7,287 nt of DNA from Hyphomicrobiales bacterium (GCA_027489835.1 JAIXZF010000367.1:1-7287), one strand, 5' to 3'. Positions 1 through 6,450 are shown, counted from the stretch's first letter. Notes: generated from the sequence alone by a model not told the origin. Numbers and translations are program-made.

Positions 1-648
1 CGCTGGTATGTGGCGCTGCTCGACGCTTGGCAGCTGCAGTTCGCCGCCTGGAACAGCTTCCAGGTCGCGTTCTGGACCACGGTGCTTTCGGTCGTGCTCG
101 GCGTCGCCGCGTCGCTGGCCATCGCCCGTTCCCGCACTCTGAGCGCGCGGTTGCTCGATTCCCTGTTCATGTCGCCGCTCGTGCTGCCTGCGCTCGCCTT
201 CGGGCTGTCGGCGCTCATGCTGTTCAGCCTGGTCGGCCTGCCGATCTCGCCGCTGACGCTGGTCGTCGGGCACACCATCGTGTGCGTGCCCTACGTGATC
301 CGGACCACGGTCGCGGCGCTCGCCCAGCTCGACACCGTTCTGCTCGAAAGTTCGGCCAGTCTCGGGGCGTCGCGCTGGTATTCGTTCCGGCGCATCACCC
401 TGCCGCTGATCCGGCCCGGCATCATGGCCGGCGCGTTCCTCGCCTTCATGTCGTCCTTCGACAACGTGCCGGTGTCGCTGTTCCTGCGGGATGCGCGCAC
501 CGACATGCTGCCGATCCGGATGTGGCAGGATCTCGAGGGCCGCCTCGACGTGACCATCGCCGCGGTTTCGGGCGTGATGATCATGATCACGATCGTGGCT
601 CTGATGCTGATGGAGCGCTTCGCGGGCCTTTCGCGGCGGATCCGCTGA
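1..648 (+). CDS. ABC transporter permease, PotC/spermidine-putrescine type (5' end cut by window edge)
   Basis: This is an inner-membrane permease subunit of an ABC importer of the binding-protein-dependent (PotC/PotB-like) family. The frame is open to the left edge, so about 215 C-terminal residues are visible. Family members are usually 260-280 residues, so roughly the first 50-60 residues, including the first membrane helix, lie outside the window. Hydrophobic segments occur near visible residues 22-43, 56-80, 84-101, 138-162 and 184-205. The cytoplasmic EAA loop that docks on the ATPase is clear at residues 115-140: ESSASLGAS, then FRRITLPLIRPG, with its conserved Gly. It is followed by the SSFDNVPVSLFL stretch common in polyamine-type permeases. 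An internal GTG at base 10 is not the real start, because the codons before it (RWY) also fit the family. Partner permease, ATPase and binding protein are presumably upstream. The substrate is unknown; polyamine, opine-like or ureide compounds are all possible. The family call is firm and the substrate is not. Confidence 0.93.
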   Translation, partial: RWYVALLDAWQLQFAAWNSFQVAFWTTVLSVVLGVAASLAIARSRTLSARLLDSLFMSPLVLPALAFGLSALMLFSLVGLPISPLTLVVGHTIVCVPYVIRTTVAALAQLDTVLLESSASLGASRWYSFRRITLPLIRPGIMAGAFLAFMSSFDNVPVSLFLRDARTDMLPIRMWQDLEGRLDVTIAAVSGVMIMITIVALMLMERFAGLSRRIR

Positions 649-653
649 GGATG

Positions 654-1001
654 TCAGGCGCCGCGGTAGAGCGAATAGCCGTGCGCCGTGAACTTCAACG
701 GCAGGTGGAAATGCTGGCTGGCGTCGCGGATCACGAAGCGGAACGGCGCCACGTCCAGGATGCCCTGAGGCTCGCCCCGCGCCACGAAATACGCGCCGAT
801 GTGGAATCGCGCCTCATAGAGCCCCTCGCCGACGCCTTCGCCCTGCGCGCTCGCATGGTCGAAAACGCCGTTGGGGCCGATTTCGCCCCTGGCGACCAGC
901 CGTTCGACGGGTCCGATCTCGACGATCTCGACACGCATGCCGACGGCGGTGCGCCCGTTGGCGACGTCGACCGCGTGAATTGAAATGCCGCCCGCAGCCA
1001 T
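654..1001 (-). CDS. uraH: Transthyretin-like / 5-hydroxyisourate hydrolase family protein with non-canonical active site
   Basis: This 115-residue protein has the length and layout of HIU hydrolase, which opens 5-hydroxyisourate in urate breakdown and works as a homotetramer. Family marks seen are the N-terminal SIHAVD with His9 (usual H-x-L/V-D), the HFHLPL segment with His99, and the C-terminal GYSLYRGA. Two known active-site positions differ. The Arg of the usual N-x-DGR turn (R47 in E. coli, R49 in Bacillus PucM) is Val46 in GPNGVFDH, and the terminal Ser of the YRGS signature is Ala115. It may therefore have altered chemistry, a binding role, or little hydrolase activity; the gene symbol marks family, not proven function. 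The ATG at 999-1001 has a good Shine-Dalgarno sequence (GAGG, 5 bases upstream). The gene faces away from the MFS operon and ends 5 bases from the ABC permease stop. No urate oxidase or OHCU decarboxylase gene is visible in this window. Confidence 0.85.
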   Translation of the reverse strand: MAAGGISIHAVDVANGRTAVGMRVEIVEIGPVERLVARGEIGPNGVFDHASAQGEGVGEGLYEARFHIGAYFVARGEPQGILDVAPFRFVIRDASQHFHLPLKFTAHGYSLYRGA

Positions 1002-1006
1002 GATGG

Positions 1007-1017
1007 CCTCGCCCCCT
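1007..1017 (-). promoter_or_regulatory. Ribosome binding site of the HIU-hydrolase-like gene
   Basis: Read on the minus strand this is AGGGGGCGAGG, a purine-rich stretch whose GAGG lies 5 bases before the ATG at 1001. It supports that start, and no other in-frame ATG lies close upstream. Confidence 0.6.
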
Positions 1018-1021
1018 GATC

Positions 1022-1037
1022 CGTCCCGTTTCGGACG
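1022..1037. promoter_or_regulatory. Short inverted repeat in the divergent gap, possible operator
   Basis: CGTCC, six bases (CGTTTC), then GGACG form a perfect 5-bp inverted repeat. It lies in the 42-base space between the divergent starts at 1001 (minus) and 1044 (plus). A regulator binding here could act on both transcripts. Five-base arms in GC-rich DNA are easily found by chance, no regulator gene is visible in the window, and no convincing -35/-10 pair is seen in the gap, so this is only a candidate. Confidence 0.2.
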
Positions 1038-1043
1038 CTATCC

Positions 1044-2216
1044 TTGACGGCCGGTTCCGCCAACCCGCTTCCCGCGCTGTGGCCTGCGCTGGCCGCCATG
1101 ACCGCGCTGCAGGGAATTGTCGCCATGGCCCTGTTCGCGCCCGGCGTGCTCGCGCCGCGGCTCGGGCTCGGGGAGGGCATGATCGCGCTGTTCAGCGCCA
1201 GCTGCTTCGGCGTCGGCATGGTCGGGGCGCTGTGGGGCGGCGCGCTGGTGCGGCGCTTCGGATCGTTCGGCGTCGCCAGCCTGTGCATGGCGGCTGTCAT
1301 CGCCTCGATGGCGCTCGGCGCGAGCGGCGCGACGGTGGCGCTCGGCCTCGCCGGGCTCGTGCTCGGCCTCGCCTTCGGCCCCGAGACGCCGGCGAGCTCG
1401 GCGCTGCTCGGGCGGCTTGCGCGGCCGGAGCAGCGCCCGCTGATCTTCTCGATCCGCCAGACGGGCAACCAGCTCGGCGCCATCGTCGCGTCGCTGACCC
1501 TGCCAACGCTGGCGCTGGCGGATCCGCGGCTCGGCTATCTCGCCGTGGTCGCCGTCGCGGCCGTGGCGCTCGGCGCCTTCCTCATGCTGCGCGGGCGCTA
1601 TGACGGGCTGACGCGGGCCAGCGCCGGCGCCATGGATGCCCGCGCCGCCTGGGCGCTGCTGCGGCAGGACCGCCAGATCGGGGCGCTCGCCGCGATATCG
1701 GTTCCGTTCTCTGCCATGCAGCTGACCCTCAACGTCTTCCTGGTGAGCTATCTCGTCGGCACGCTCGGCCTCGGGCACGTGACCGCGGGCCTGCTGCTGG
1801 GCGCGGCGCAGGCGGGCGGGCTCGTGGGGCGGCTGTCCTGGGGCGCGCTTGCGACTTCGCTTGGCGCGGCGCGGCCGGTGCTCGTCGGGCTCGGCGTCGC
1901 GATGGGGGCCTGCGCGGCCGCGGCGGCGCTTTTGCCCGCCGGGCCGTCGCCCTGGACCGTCGCGGCGGTCGCCGTTCCGTTCGGGCTGACGGCCAGCGGC
2001 TGGAATGGCGTCTTCCTCGCGGAGGTGGCGCGCTGCGCGCCGCCCGGACGCATGGCTGAGGCGACGGGCGCCGTGCTGACGGCCAGCTATGCCGGGCTGT
2101 TCTGCGGCCCGCTGCTGATTTCCGGCCTTGCGGCTGCCGGCGGGTTGCGGCTGGCTTATGGCGTCGTCGGCCTGTGTTGCTGTCTCGCCGCGTTCTGGAT
2201 GATGATCCGCAAATGA
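1044..2216 (+). CDS. Major facilitator superfamily (MFS) transporter
   Basis: This is a 390-residue inner-membrane secondary transporter with the usual length and about 12 hydrophobic segments in two halves, separated by a polar central loop near residues 182-212. MFS marks seen: the loop 2-3 motif at residues 64-73 (GGALVRRFG); RPLIFSIRQTGNQLGA at 131-146, a pattern common in a group of small-molecule MFS carriers; the second-half repeat of the loop motif, GRLSWGALATSLGA, at 262-275; and SGWNGVFLAEVAR at 318-330. The substrate is not identifiable; a small acid or amide handled by the amidase downstream is plausible. The start is taken as TTG at 1044. An in-frame stop lies at 1017, and the first ATG (1098, residue 19) would cut into the first membrane helix. 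The Shine-Dalgarno sequence is weak. It is the first gene of a three-gene operon, and its stop overlaps the amidase start (ATGA). Confidence 0.9.
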   Translation: MTAGSANPLPALWPALAAMTALQGIVAMALFAPGVLAPRLGLGEGMIALFSASCFGVGMVGALWGGALVRRFGSFGVASLCMAAVIASMALGASGATVALGLAGLVLGLAFGPETPASSALLGRLARPEQRPLIFSIRQTGNQLGAIVASLTLPTLALADPRLGYLAVVAVAAVALGAFLMLRGRYDGLTRASAGAMDARAAWALLRQDRQIGALAAISVPFSAMQLTLNVFLVSYLVGTLGLGHVTAGLLLGAAQAGGLVGRLSWGALATSLGAARPVLVGLGVAMGACAAAAALLPAGPSPWTVAAVAVPFGLTASGWNGVFLAEVARCAPPGRMAEATGAVLTASYAGLFCGPLLISGLAAAGGLRLAYGVVGLCCCLAAFWMMIRK

Positions 2217-3598
2217 AGCCCGTCAGCGCACGCGACATCGCCCATGGCGTGACCACAGGGGTGCTCGATCCCGTCACGGTGGTGGCCGAGGCGCTCGAGC
2301 GCTGCGCCGCAAGCCAGGACCGGTTGCGCGCGTTGACTGTCATCGGTGGCGAGGCCGCGCTGGCCGAGGCGCGGCAGGTGCGGACGCGCCTCGAAGCCGG
2401 GGTCGATCTGCCGCTCGCCGGGGTTCCGCTGATCGTCAAGGACAACATCTGGGTCGAGGGCTGGCCGATCACGCAGGGCTCCGCGCTGTTCGCGGGCCAT
2501 GTCGCGCCCCGGGATGCGATGGCCGTCGCCCGGGCCAAGGCGGCGGGCGCGATCGTGATCGCGATCGGAGCCTGCTCGGAGTTCGCCTGCAAGGGCGTGA
2601 CCGCGACGCCGCTGCACGGCGTCACGCGGCATCCGATGGATTCGGCGCTGACGCCTGGAGGGTCATCGGGCGGGAATGCCGCCGCGGTGGCCGCGGGCCT
2701 CGCGCCTCTTTCGCTCGGGACCGATGCGGGCGGCTCCAGCCGCCGGCCGCCCGCCCATTGCGGCGTCGTCGGGTTCAAGCCGAGCCAGGGCGCGGTGCCT
2801 CATCCATTCGGCTTTCCCGAGCCCTTCTGGGGCATCAGCTGCATTTCGCCGATCACGCGGGACGTGGCCGACGCCGCGCTGCTGTTCGGGGTCATCGCCG
2901 GCCGCGATCCCTTCGACGCCGAGAGCCGCGACCTCGATGCTCCCGAGCCTAGGGGCCGACGCCTCGACATCGCGGTGGCTTCGACGCTGGGTCTGGACGC
3001 GCCCGTCGACGACGACGTTGCCGCTGCCTTCGACCGGGCTTGCCAGGCGCTGCGTCGGCTCTCCCATCGCTTCACCACGGCCGCGCCCGCTTGGCCGCCC
3101 GCCCATGAGAGGGCCGTCCTGCCCCATCTCCAGTTCGCGGGGCTGGCCGCGCTGCACGGGGCCGGATGGCGCGCCGCGCCAGAGCGGATCGATCCCGATG
3201 TCGGGGCGCAGATCGAGCGGGGCTTCGCACTGACGGGCGCGGAGGTCGCTCTGGCGCTCGAGGCGAGTCAGACCGTGCGGCGCAGCCTCGCTTCCTTCTT
3301 CGCGGCGCACGACCTGCTTCTGTGCCCCACGACGCCCTGCGTGGCGTGGCCCCATGGCCAGCTCGGCCCGCCGGTCATCGGTGGCCGCGAGGTCGACCCG
3401 CGAGGCCATGCCGTGTTCACGCCGCTGTTCAACCACGCCCATGCGCCGGCGATCTCGATCCCCTGCGGCCGCGGCCGCGGCGGGCTGCCGGTCGGGTTGC
3501 AGATCGTCGGTCCCGTCGGTTCGGATGCAAGGGTGCTCGCCTTCGCCGCGGAAGCGGAGAGGGCGCTATCCGAGGCCGGGATCTGGAACGGACCATGA
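2213..3598 (+). CDS. Amidase-signature family hydrolase (GatA/AtzF-like)
   Basis: This is a cytoplasmic amidase of the Ser-cisSer-Lys family, predicted to hydrolyse a C-N bond in an amide or urea-type substrate. The full triad is visible: Lys76 in VPLIVKDN, cis-Ser151 in TPGGSSGGN, and nucleophile Ser175 in GTDAGGSSRRPP. The 24-residue distance between the serines matches the family (FAAH S217/S241). CGVVGFKPS follows, and the C-terminal GLPVGLQIVGP motif is intact. The ATG at 2213 overlaps the MFS stop (ATGA) and gives 461 residues, a normal length for stand-alone amidases. The frame is open a little further upstream (to 2174), but that stretch would overlap the MFS coding sequence and lacks family similarity. 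Automatic annotation may call this GatA, but no gatB or gatC is present and the context is catabolic. Acting on an allophanate-, carbamoyl- or malonamate-type substrate would fit the neighbours, but specificity cannot be read from sequence. The 3' end overlaps the next start by 4 bases. Confidence 0.92.
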   Translation: MKPVSARDIAHGVTTGVLDPVTVVAEALERCAASQDRLRALTVIGGEAALAEARQVRTRLEAGVDLPLAGVPLIVKDNIWVEGWPITQGSALFAGHVAPRDAMAVARAKAAGAIVIAIGACSEFACKGVTATPLHGVTRHPMDSALTPGGSSGGNAAAVAAGLAPLSLGTDAGGSSRRPPAHCGVVGFKPSQGAVPHPFGFPEPFWGISCISPITRDVADAALLFGVIAGRDPFDAESRDLDAPEPRGRRLDIAVASTLGLDAPVDDDVAAAFDRACQALRRLSHRFTTAAPAWPPAHERAVLPHLQFAGLAALHGAGWRAAPERIDPDVGAQIERGFALTGAEVALALEASQTVRRSLASFFAAHDLLLCPTTPCVAWPHGQLGPPVIGGREVDPRGHAVFTPLFNHAHAPAISIPCGRGRGGLPVGLQIVGPVGSDARVLAFAAEAERALSEAGIWNGP

Positions 3599-4356
3599 CG
3601 CGCATCCTGCTGCTCAACCCCAACACGACCGAGGCGATCACGGACCGGCTGCTGAAGGCGGCGCGGCAGGTGACCGCCGGGGGCACGATCATCACGCCCG
3701 CAACGGCGCCGCGCGGCGTGCCCTACATCTCCAGCCGCGCCGAGGCGCAGGTGGCCGGAGCGATCGCGCTCGAGATGCTCGCCGCCCGGCAGGGCACGTT
3801 CGACGTCGCCATCATCGCGGCGTTCGGCGACCCCGGGCTGTTCGCGGCGCGCGAGCTGTTCGACGAGCCGGTCATCGGCATGTCGGAAGCCGCCATGCTG
3901 ACGGCCTGCATGCTCGGGCGCCGCTTTGGCATCGTCACCTTCGCCGCCGCGATGGAGCCCTGGTACCGCGAATGCGTCGAAAGCCACGGGCTGGCCGGGC
4001 GCTGCGCGGGGATACGCTGCCTGCCGGGCGCGTTCCGCAGCATTGCCGACGTGCAGGACGAAAAGGAGGCCGCGCTGGTCGATCTGGCGCGCGTCTCGGT
4101 CGAAGAGGACGGGGCGGATGCCATCATCCTGGCCGGAGCGCCGCTTGCGGGCCTGGCCGCCAGGGTGGCTGGGCGCATCCCGGTGCCGCTGGTCGATCAG
4201 GTTCAGGCGGCGATCAAGCAGGCCGAAGGACTCGGCGCGCTGAAGCCGCTCAAGGCCCGCGCCGGAGGCTTCAGCCGCCCGGCGGCCAAGCCGAGCTCCG
4301 GCCTCGATCCGGCGCTGGCCGCGCGCATCGCGCACGGCCCCCTCGTCAGGGATTGA
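3595..4356 (+). CDS. Asp/Glu/hydantoin racemase family protein lacking both catalytic cysteines
   Basis: This 253-residue protein has the fold signatures of hydantoin and allantoin racemases (HyuA/HyuE, HpxA; cofactor-independent two-cysteine enzymes). These are the N-terminal RILLLNPNT (residues 3-11), FGDPGL (77-82), EPVIGMSEAA (91-100), FGIVTF (111-116) and the C-terminal VPLVDQVQAAI segment. Length matches the family. In characterised members the cysteines are C76 (in A/G-C-F-x-DPGL) and C181 (in L-G-C-A-G). Here the same positions read A75-A76-F77 and A180-G181-A182. The four cysteines present (105, 127, 137, 142) are elsewhere. Two-base racemisation by the known mechanism therefore looks impossible. 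The surrounding motifs are intact, which argues for selection for another role such as ligand binding, a different lyase reaction or an amidase partner. The ATG overlaps the amidase stop (ATGA), so it is probably translationally coupled as the last gene of the operon. Its last 11 bases overlap the end of the opposing AMDase-like gene. Confidence 0.88.
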   Translation: MTRILLLNPNTTEAITDRLLKAARQVTAGGTIITPATAPRGVPYISSRAEAQVAGAIALEMLAARQGTFDVAIIAAFGDPGLFAARELFDEPVIGMSEAAMLTACMLGRRFGIVTFAAAMEPWYRECVESHGLAGRCAGIRCLPGAFRSIADVQDEKEAALVDLARVSVEEDGADAIILAGAPLAGLAARVAGRIPVPLVDQVQAAIKQAEGLGALKPLKARAGGFSRPAAKPSSGLDPALAARIAHGPLVRD

Positions 4357-5116
4357 GCCTTGGATCGCTGAAGATGCGGCCAAAGCCCTCGATGATGCGG
4401 GGCGGCACGCCGACCGCCGTCAGGCAGCCCCAGAGCGTGACGGCCACCGAATCCAGCAGCATCGGCCCGCCGGGAGGCTCGAGCCGGGCGGCGATCTTCG
4501 CGCCGTTCACGTTCGTGCACAGAATGGTGACGGCATCCGGCGACTCTGCAAGGCAGTCGATGATCATCGCGCCGATCTCGGCTTCGGGAACCGTGCCGAA
4601 GGTGAAGTTGTCGCGGATTCCGAGATGGCGCTCCGCTGGGCAGCTCAGTCCGTGCGCCGCATAGGTGGCGACGATCCGGCGCTGGACGTCTTCGGTGTAG
4701 GGCGTGACGAGCGCCTGCGAGCGCGCGCCGATGCGCCCGAGGATGTCGACGAGGGCGAGGATGCAGGTGCTGGCGCGGATGCCGGTCGCGGCCTCGATCC
4801 GTTCCTTCAGCCGAAGATCGCGATCGAGGCCCAGCCAGCTTGCCGAAGTGCCGTTCCACGAGATGACGTCGACCTTCGCGTGCGCAAGGAGCTCTGCCGC
4901 GGCAAGGATGGGGCTGTCGTCGAACTGCGCCAGAGCGCCCGCGTCGAGCGCGATCTCCGTCACCTTGAACCGGCTGAAATGCGCGGTGATCGTCGGCGTG
5001 GCCGCCAGCATCGCCTGCGTCACGGGTTCGAGCACGGTGTTGGAGGACGGCGTCAGCATGCCGATGCGGCGGCGGGCCATGCCGCTCGCCGGCGGCGTTT
5101 CGGGGGCGGGAGTCAT
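4346..5116 (-). CDS. Arylmalonate decarboxylase / maleate isomerase family protein
   Basis: This 256-residue cytoplasmic enzyme belongs to the Asp/Glu racemase superfamily, in the AMDase / maleate cis-trans isomerase branch. N-terminal RIGMLTPSSNTVLEP (17-31) is typical of the branch. The residues match arylmalonate decarboxylase of Bordetella: G89-T90-S91 in WNGTSASW corresponds to G74/T75/S76 (the dioxyanion hole), Y140 in VTPYTEDV to Y126, and C200 in ILCTNVNG to catalytic C188. The C-terminal GFGRIFSD resembles the family's GYGRLF. The first cysteine needed by racemases and maleate isomerases is absent, which favours decarboxylation of a substituted malonate over isomerisation. The substrate is unknown. 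The ATG at 5114-5116 lies 23 bases after the dctM stop on the same strand, so it probably ends the TRAP operon. The Shine-Dalgarno sequence is weak, and an internal ATG at residue 13 (base 5080), just before the conserved core, is a possible alternative start. The tail overlaps the opposing gene by 11 bases. Confidence 0.87.
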   Translation of the reverse strand: MTPAPETPPASGMARRRIGMLTPSSNTVLEPVTQAMLAATPTITAHFSRFKVTEIALDAGALAQFDDSPILAAAELLAHAKVDVISWNGTSASWLGLDRDLRLKERIEAATGIRASTCILALVDILGRIGARSQALVTPYTEDVQRRIVATYAAHGLSCPAERHLGIRDNFTFGTVPEAEIGAMIIDCLAESPDAVTILCTNVNGAKIAARLEPPGGPMLLDSVAVTLWGCLTAVGVPPRIIEGFGRIFSDPRLNP

Positions 5117-5139
5117 CGTGGGAGCCTAGCAGGAGCGCG

Positions 5140-6450
5140 TCATGGCGCGAACATGCGCTTCGGCAGCTCCGTCGCCATCCACGGGAAATGGATCAGCAGC
5201 GCCGTCATCAACACCATCGCGGCGACGAAGGGGAAGGTGCCGAGGAAGACCTCCTTGATGTTACCCTCCCTGCGCACGGCCTGGATGACGTAGAGCGTCA
5301 TGCCCACGGGCGGGCTGAGCAGCGACAGCTCGCACATCAGGACGATGAACACGCCGAACCAGACCGGATCGATCCCCATCGCGACGATGATCGGGAAGAC
5401 GATCGGCACGGTGCCGACCATCATCGGAAGCGTCTCGAAGAAGATGCCGAGCAGCACGTAGAAGGCCGCGAGAATCCACATCAATTCGGTCGGCGTGCGG
5501 CCGAGGCCGGCCACGAAGCCGCTCAGCGCCTGCGTGACGTTCAAGCTTCCGAGCGCGAAGTTGAGGAAGAAGGCGACCGCGAGGATGAGCATTGTGATCG
5601 CGGTCAGATTGGCCGTCGCCACAAAGCATTCGTGCAGCATCCTGATCGACAGCGTCCGGTTCGCCGCCGCGACGACGAGAGCCACGATCACGGACAGCGC
5701 GGCGGACTCCGTGACCGTCGCCCAGCCCGTGTAGATCGACCCCATGATGACGGCGAAGACGACGAGCGGCCCGGTGAGGTCCGCCAGCCGCCGAATGCGG
5801 ACCGAAAGACCGACATGCGGCTCGCGCGGGCCCATCAGGTCCGGCCGCAGCAGAGCGATGGCGATGATGGTGCCCATGAACAGCACGACCATGACGACGC
5901 TCGGGATGATCGCCCCGGCGTAGAGCTGGCCCACGGAGGCGTTGGTCAGGGCGGCATAGACGATGAACGCGATCCCCGGCGGGATCAGGTTGCCAAGCGA
6001 CGCCCCCGCCGCGATCGAGCCGAGCACCATCCGGTCGTCGAAGCCGCGCTTGCGGAAGGAGGGCAGGGCGACCGTGGCGATGGTGGCGGCGGTGGAGACC
6101 GACGAGCCGGACACGGCCGAGAACAGGGCGGAGGCGCCGATGTTGGTGTGCAGCAGGCCTCCGGGGAGGCGGCCGAGCCAGAGGGCGATCGAGCTGTACA
6201 TCTTGTCGGTCGCTCCGGACCTGACGAGGATCTCGCCGAGCAGAATGTAGAGCGGGATCGACAGCAGGATGTAATCCTCCATCGCGCTCCATAGCTGCGT
6301 GCCGTAGATCGCCATCATCTGCGGGCCGAAATAGACGAGGATGGCGGTGAAGGTGGCGACGAACATCGTCGTCGCGACGTGCAGGCCAAGGAACAGCAGC
6401 AGAAGCATGCCGGCGAAGCCGATCGAAACGGCTGCAAGGGAGATGGTCAT
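5140..6450 (-). CDS. dctM: TRAP transporter large membrane subunit DctM
   Basis: This is the 436-residue 12-13-helix permease of a tripartite ATP-independent periplasmic transporter, which uses an ion gradient (normally Na+) to import an organic acid delivered by DctP. Family marks include SGSSVSTAATIATVALP (residues 114-130) followed by RKRGFD, AAGASLGNLIPPGI (147-160), ATVTESAALSV in the second half, and IDPVWFGVFIVL...LLSPPVGMTLYVI near the C-terminus. Length is normal for a stand-alone DctM. The ATG at 6448-6450 overlaps the dctQ stop (ATGA), suggesting coupled translation. The frame runs open as far as 6648, but that extension is an Arg-rich shadow of dctQ and is not part of the protein. 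The substrate cannot be told from this subunit. Linkage to the AMDase-like gene 23 bases downstream suggests a dicarboxylate or substituted malonate. Confidence 0.95.
   Translation of the reverse strand: MTISLAAVSIGFAGMLLLLFLGLHVATTMFVATFTAILVYFGPQMMAIYGTQLWSAMEDYILLSIPLYILLGEILVRSGATDKMYSSIALWLGRLPGGLLHTNIGASALFSAVSGSSVSTAATIATVALPSFRKRGFDDRMVLGSIAAGASLGNLIPPGIAFIVYAALTNASVGQLYAGAIIPSVVMVVLFMGTIIAIALLRPDLMGPREPHVGLSVRIRRLADLTGPLVVFAVIMGSIYTGWATVTESAALSVIVALVVAAANRTLSIRMLHECFVATANLTAITMLILAVAFFLNFALGSLNVTQALSGFVAGLGRTPTELMWILAAFYVLLGIFFETLPMMVGTVPIVFPIIVAMGIDPVWFGVFIVLMCELSLLSPPVGMTLYVIQAVRREGNIKEVFLGTFPFVAAMVLMTALLIHFPWMATELPKRMFAP

Noticed and set aside
574..590. Near-palindrome GTGATGATCATGATCAC
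   Set aside because: It arises from coding a Val-Met-Ile-Met-Ile-Thr membrane helix in the ABC permease, and nothing suggests an operator inside the gene.
649..653. Terminator between the ABC permease and the HIU-hydrolase-like gene
   Set aside because: The gap is only 5 bases, and no GC stem followed by a T-run is visible on either strand around it.
1044..1072. TTGACG at 1044-1049 as a -35 promoter box
   Set aside because: No -10-like hexamer is found at 16-18 bases (the region is GCTTCC-like), and it would force the MFS start inside the first helix. It is better read as the TTG start codon followed by ACG.
1038..1778. Long minus-strand open frame opposite the MFS gene
   Set aside because: It is a Glu/Arg/His-rich composition artefact of GC-rich antisense, with no recognisable motif. 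The plus-strand MFS motifs are unambiguous.
2174..2212. Earlier start for the amidase (13 extra codons)
   Set aside because: It lies inside the MFS coding end. The ATG at 2213 overlaps the MFS stop and gives a typical amidase N-terminus.
2549..2562. Inverted repeat GCGATC-GT-GATCGC
   Set aside because: It lies within the amidase and encodes an Ala-Ile-Val-Ile-Ala-Ile beta strand, so it is explained by codon bias.
3465..3480. GCGGCCGCGGCCGCGG low-complexity run
   Set aside because: It codes for a Gly-Arg loop (CGRGRGG) just before the conserved GLPVGLQIVG of the amidase. Short GC repeats are expected at this base composition.
3166..3594. Long open extension upstream of the racemase-like gene in its own frame
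   Set aside because: The translation is Arg/Pro-rich and shadows the amidase, whose motifs are intact across this stretch. The family N-terminus begins at the ATG at 3595.
5188..6294. Long plus-strand open frame opposite dctM
   Set aside because: It is a His/Asp/Arg-rich antisense shadow of dctM with no domain pattern.
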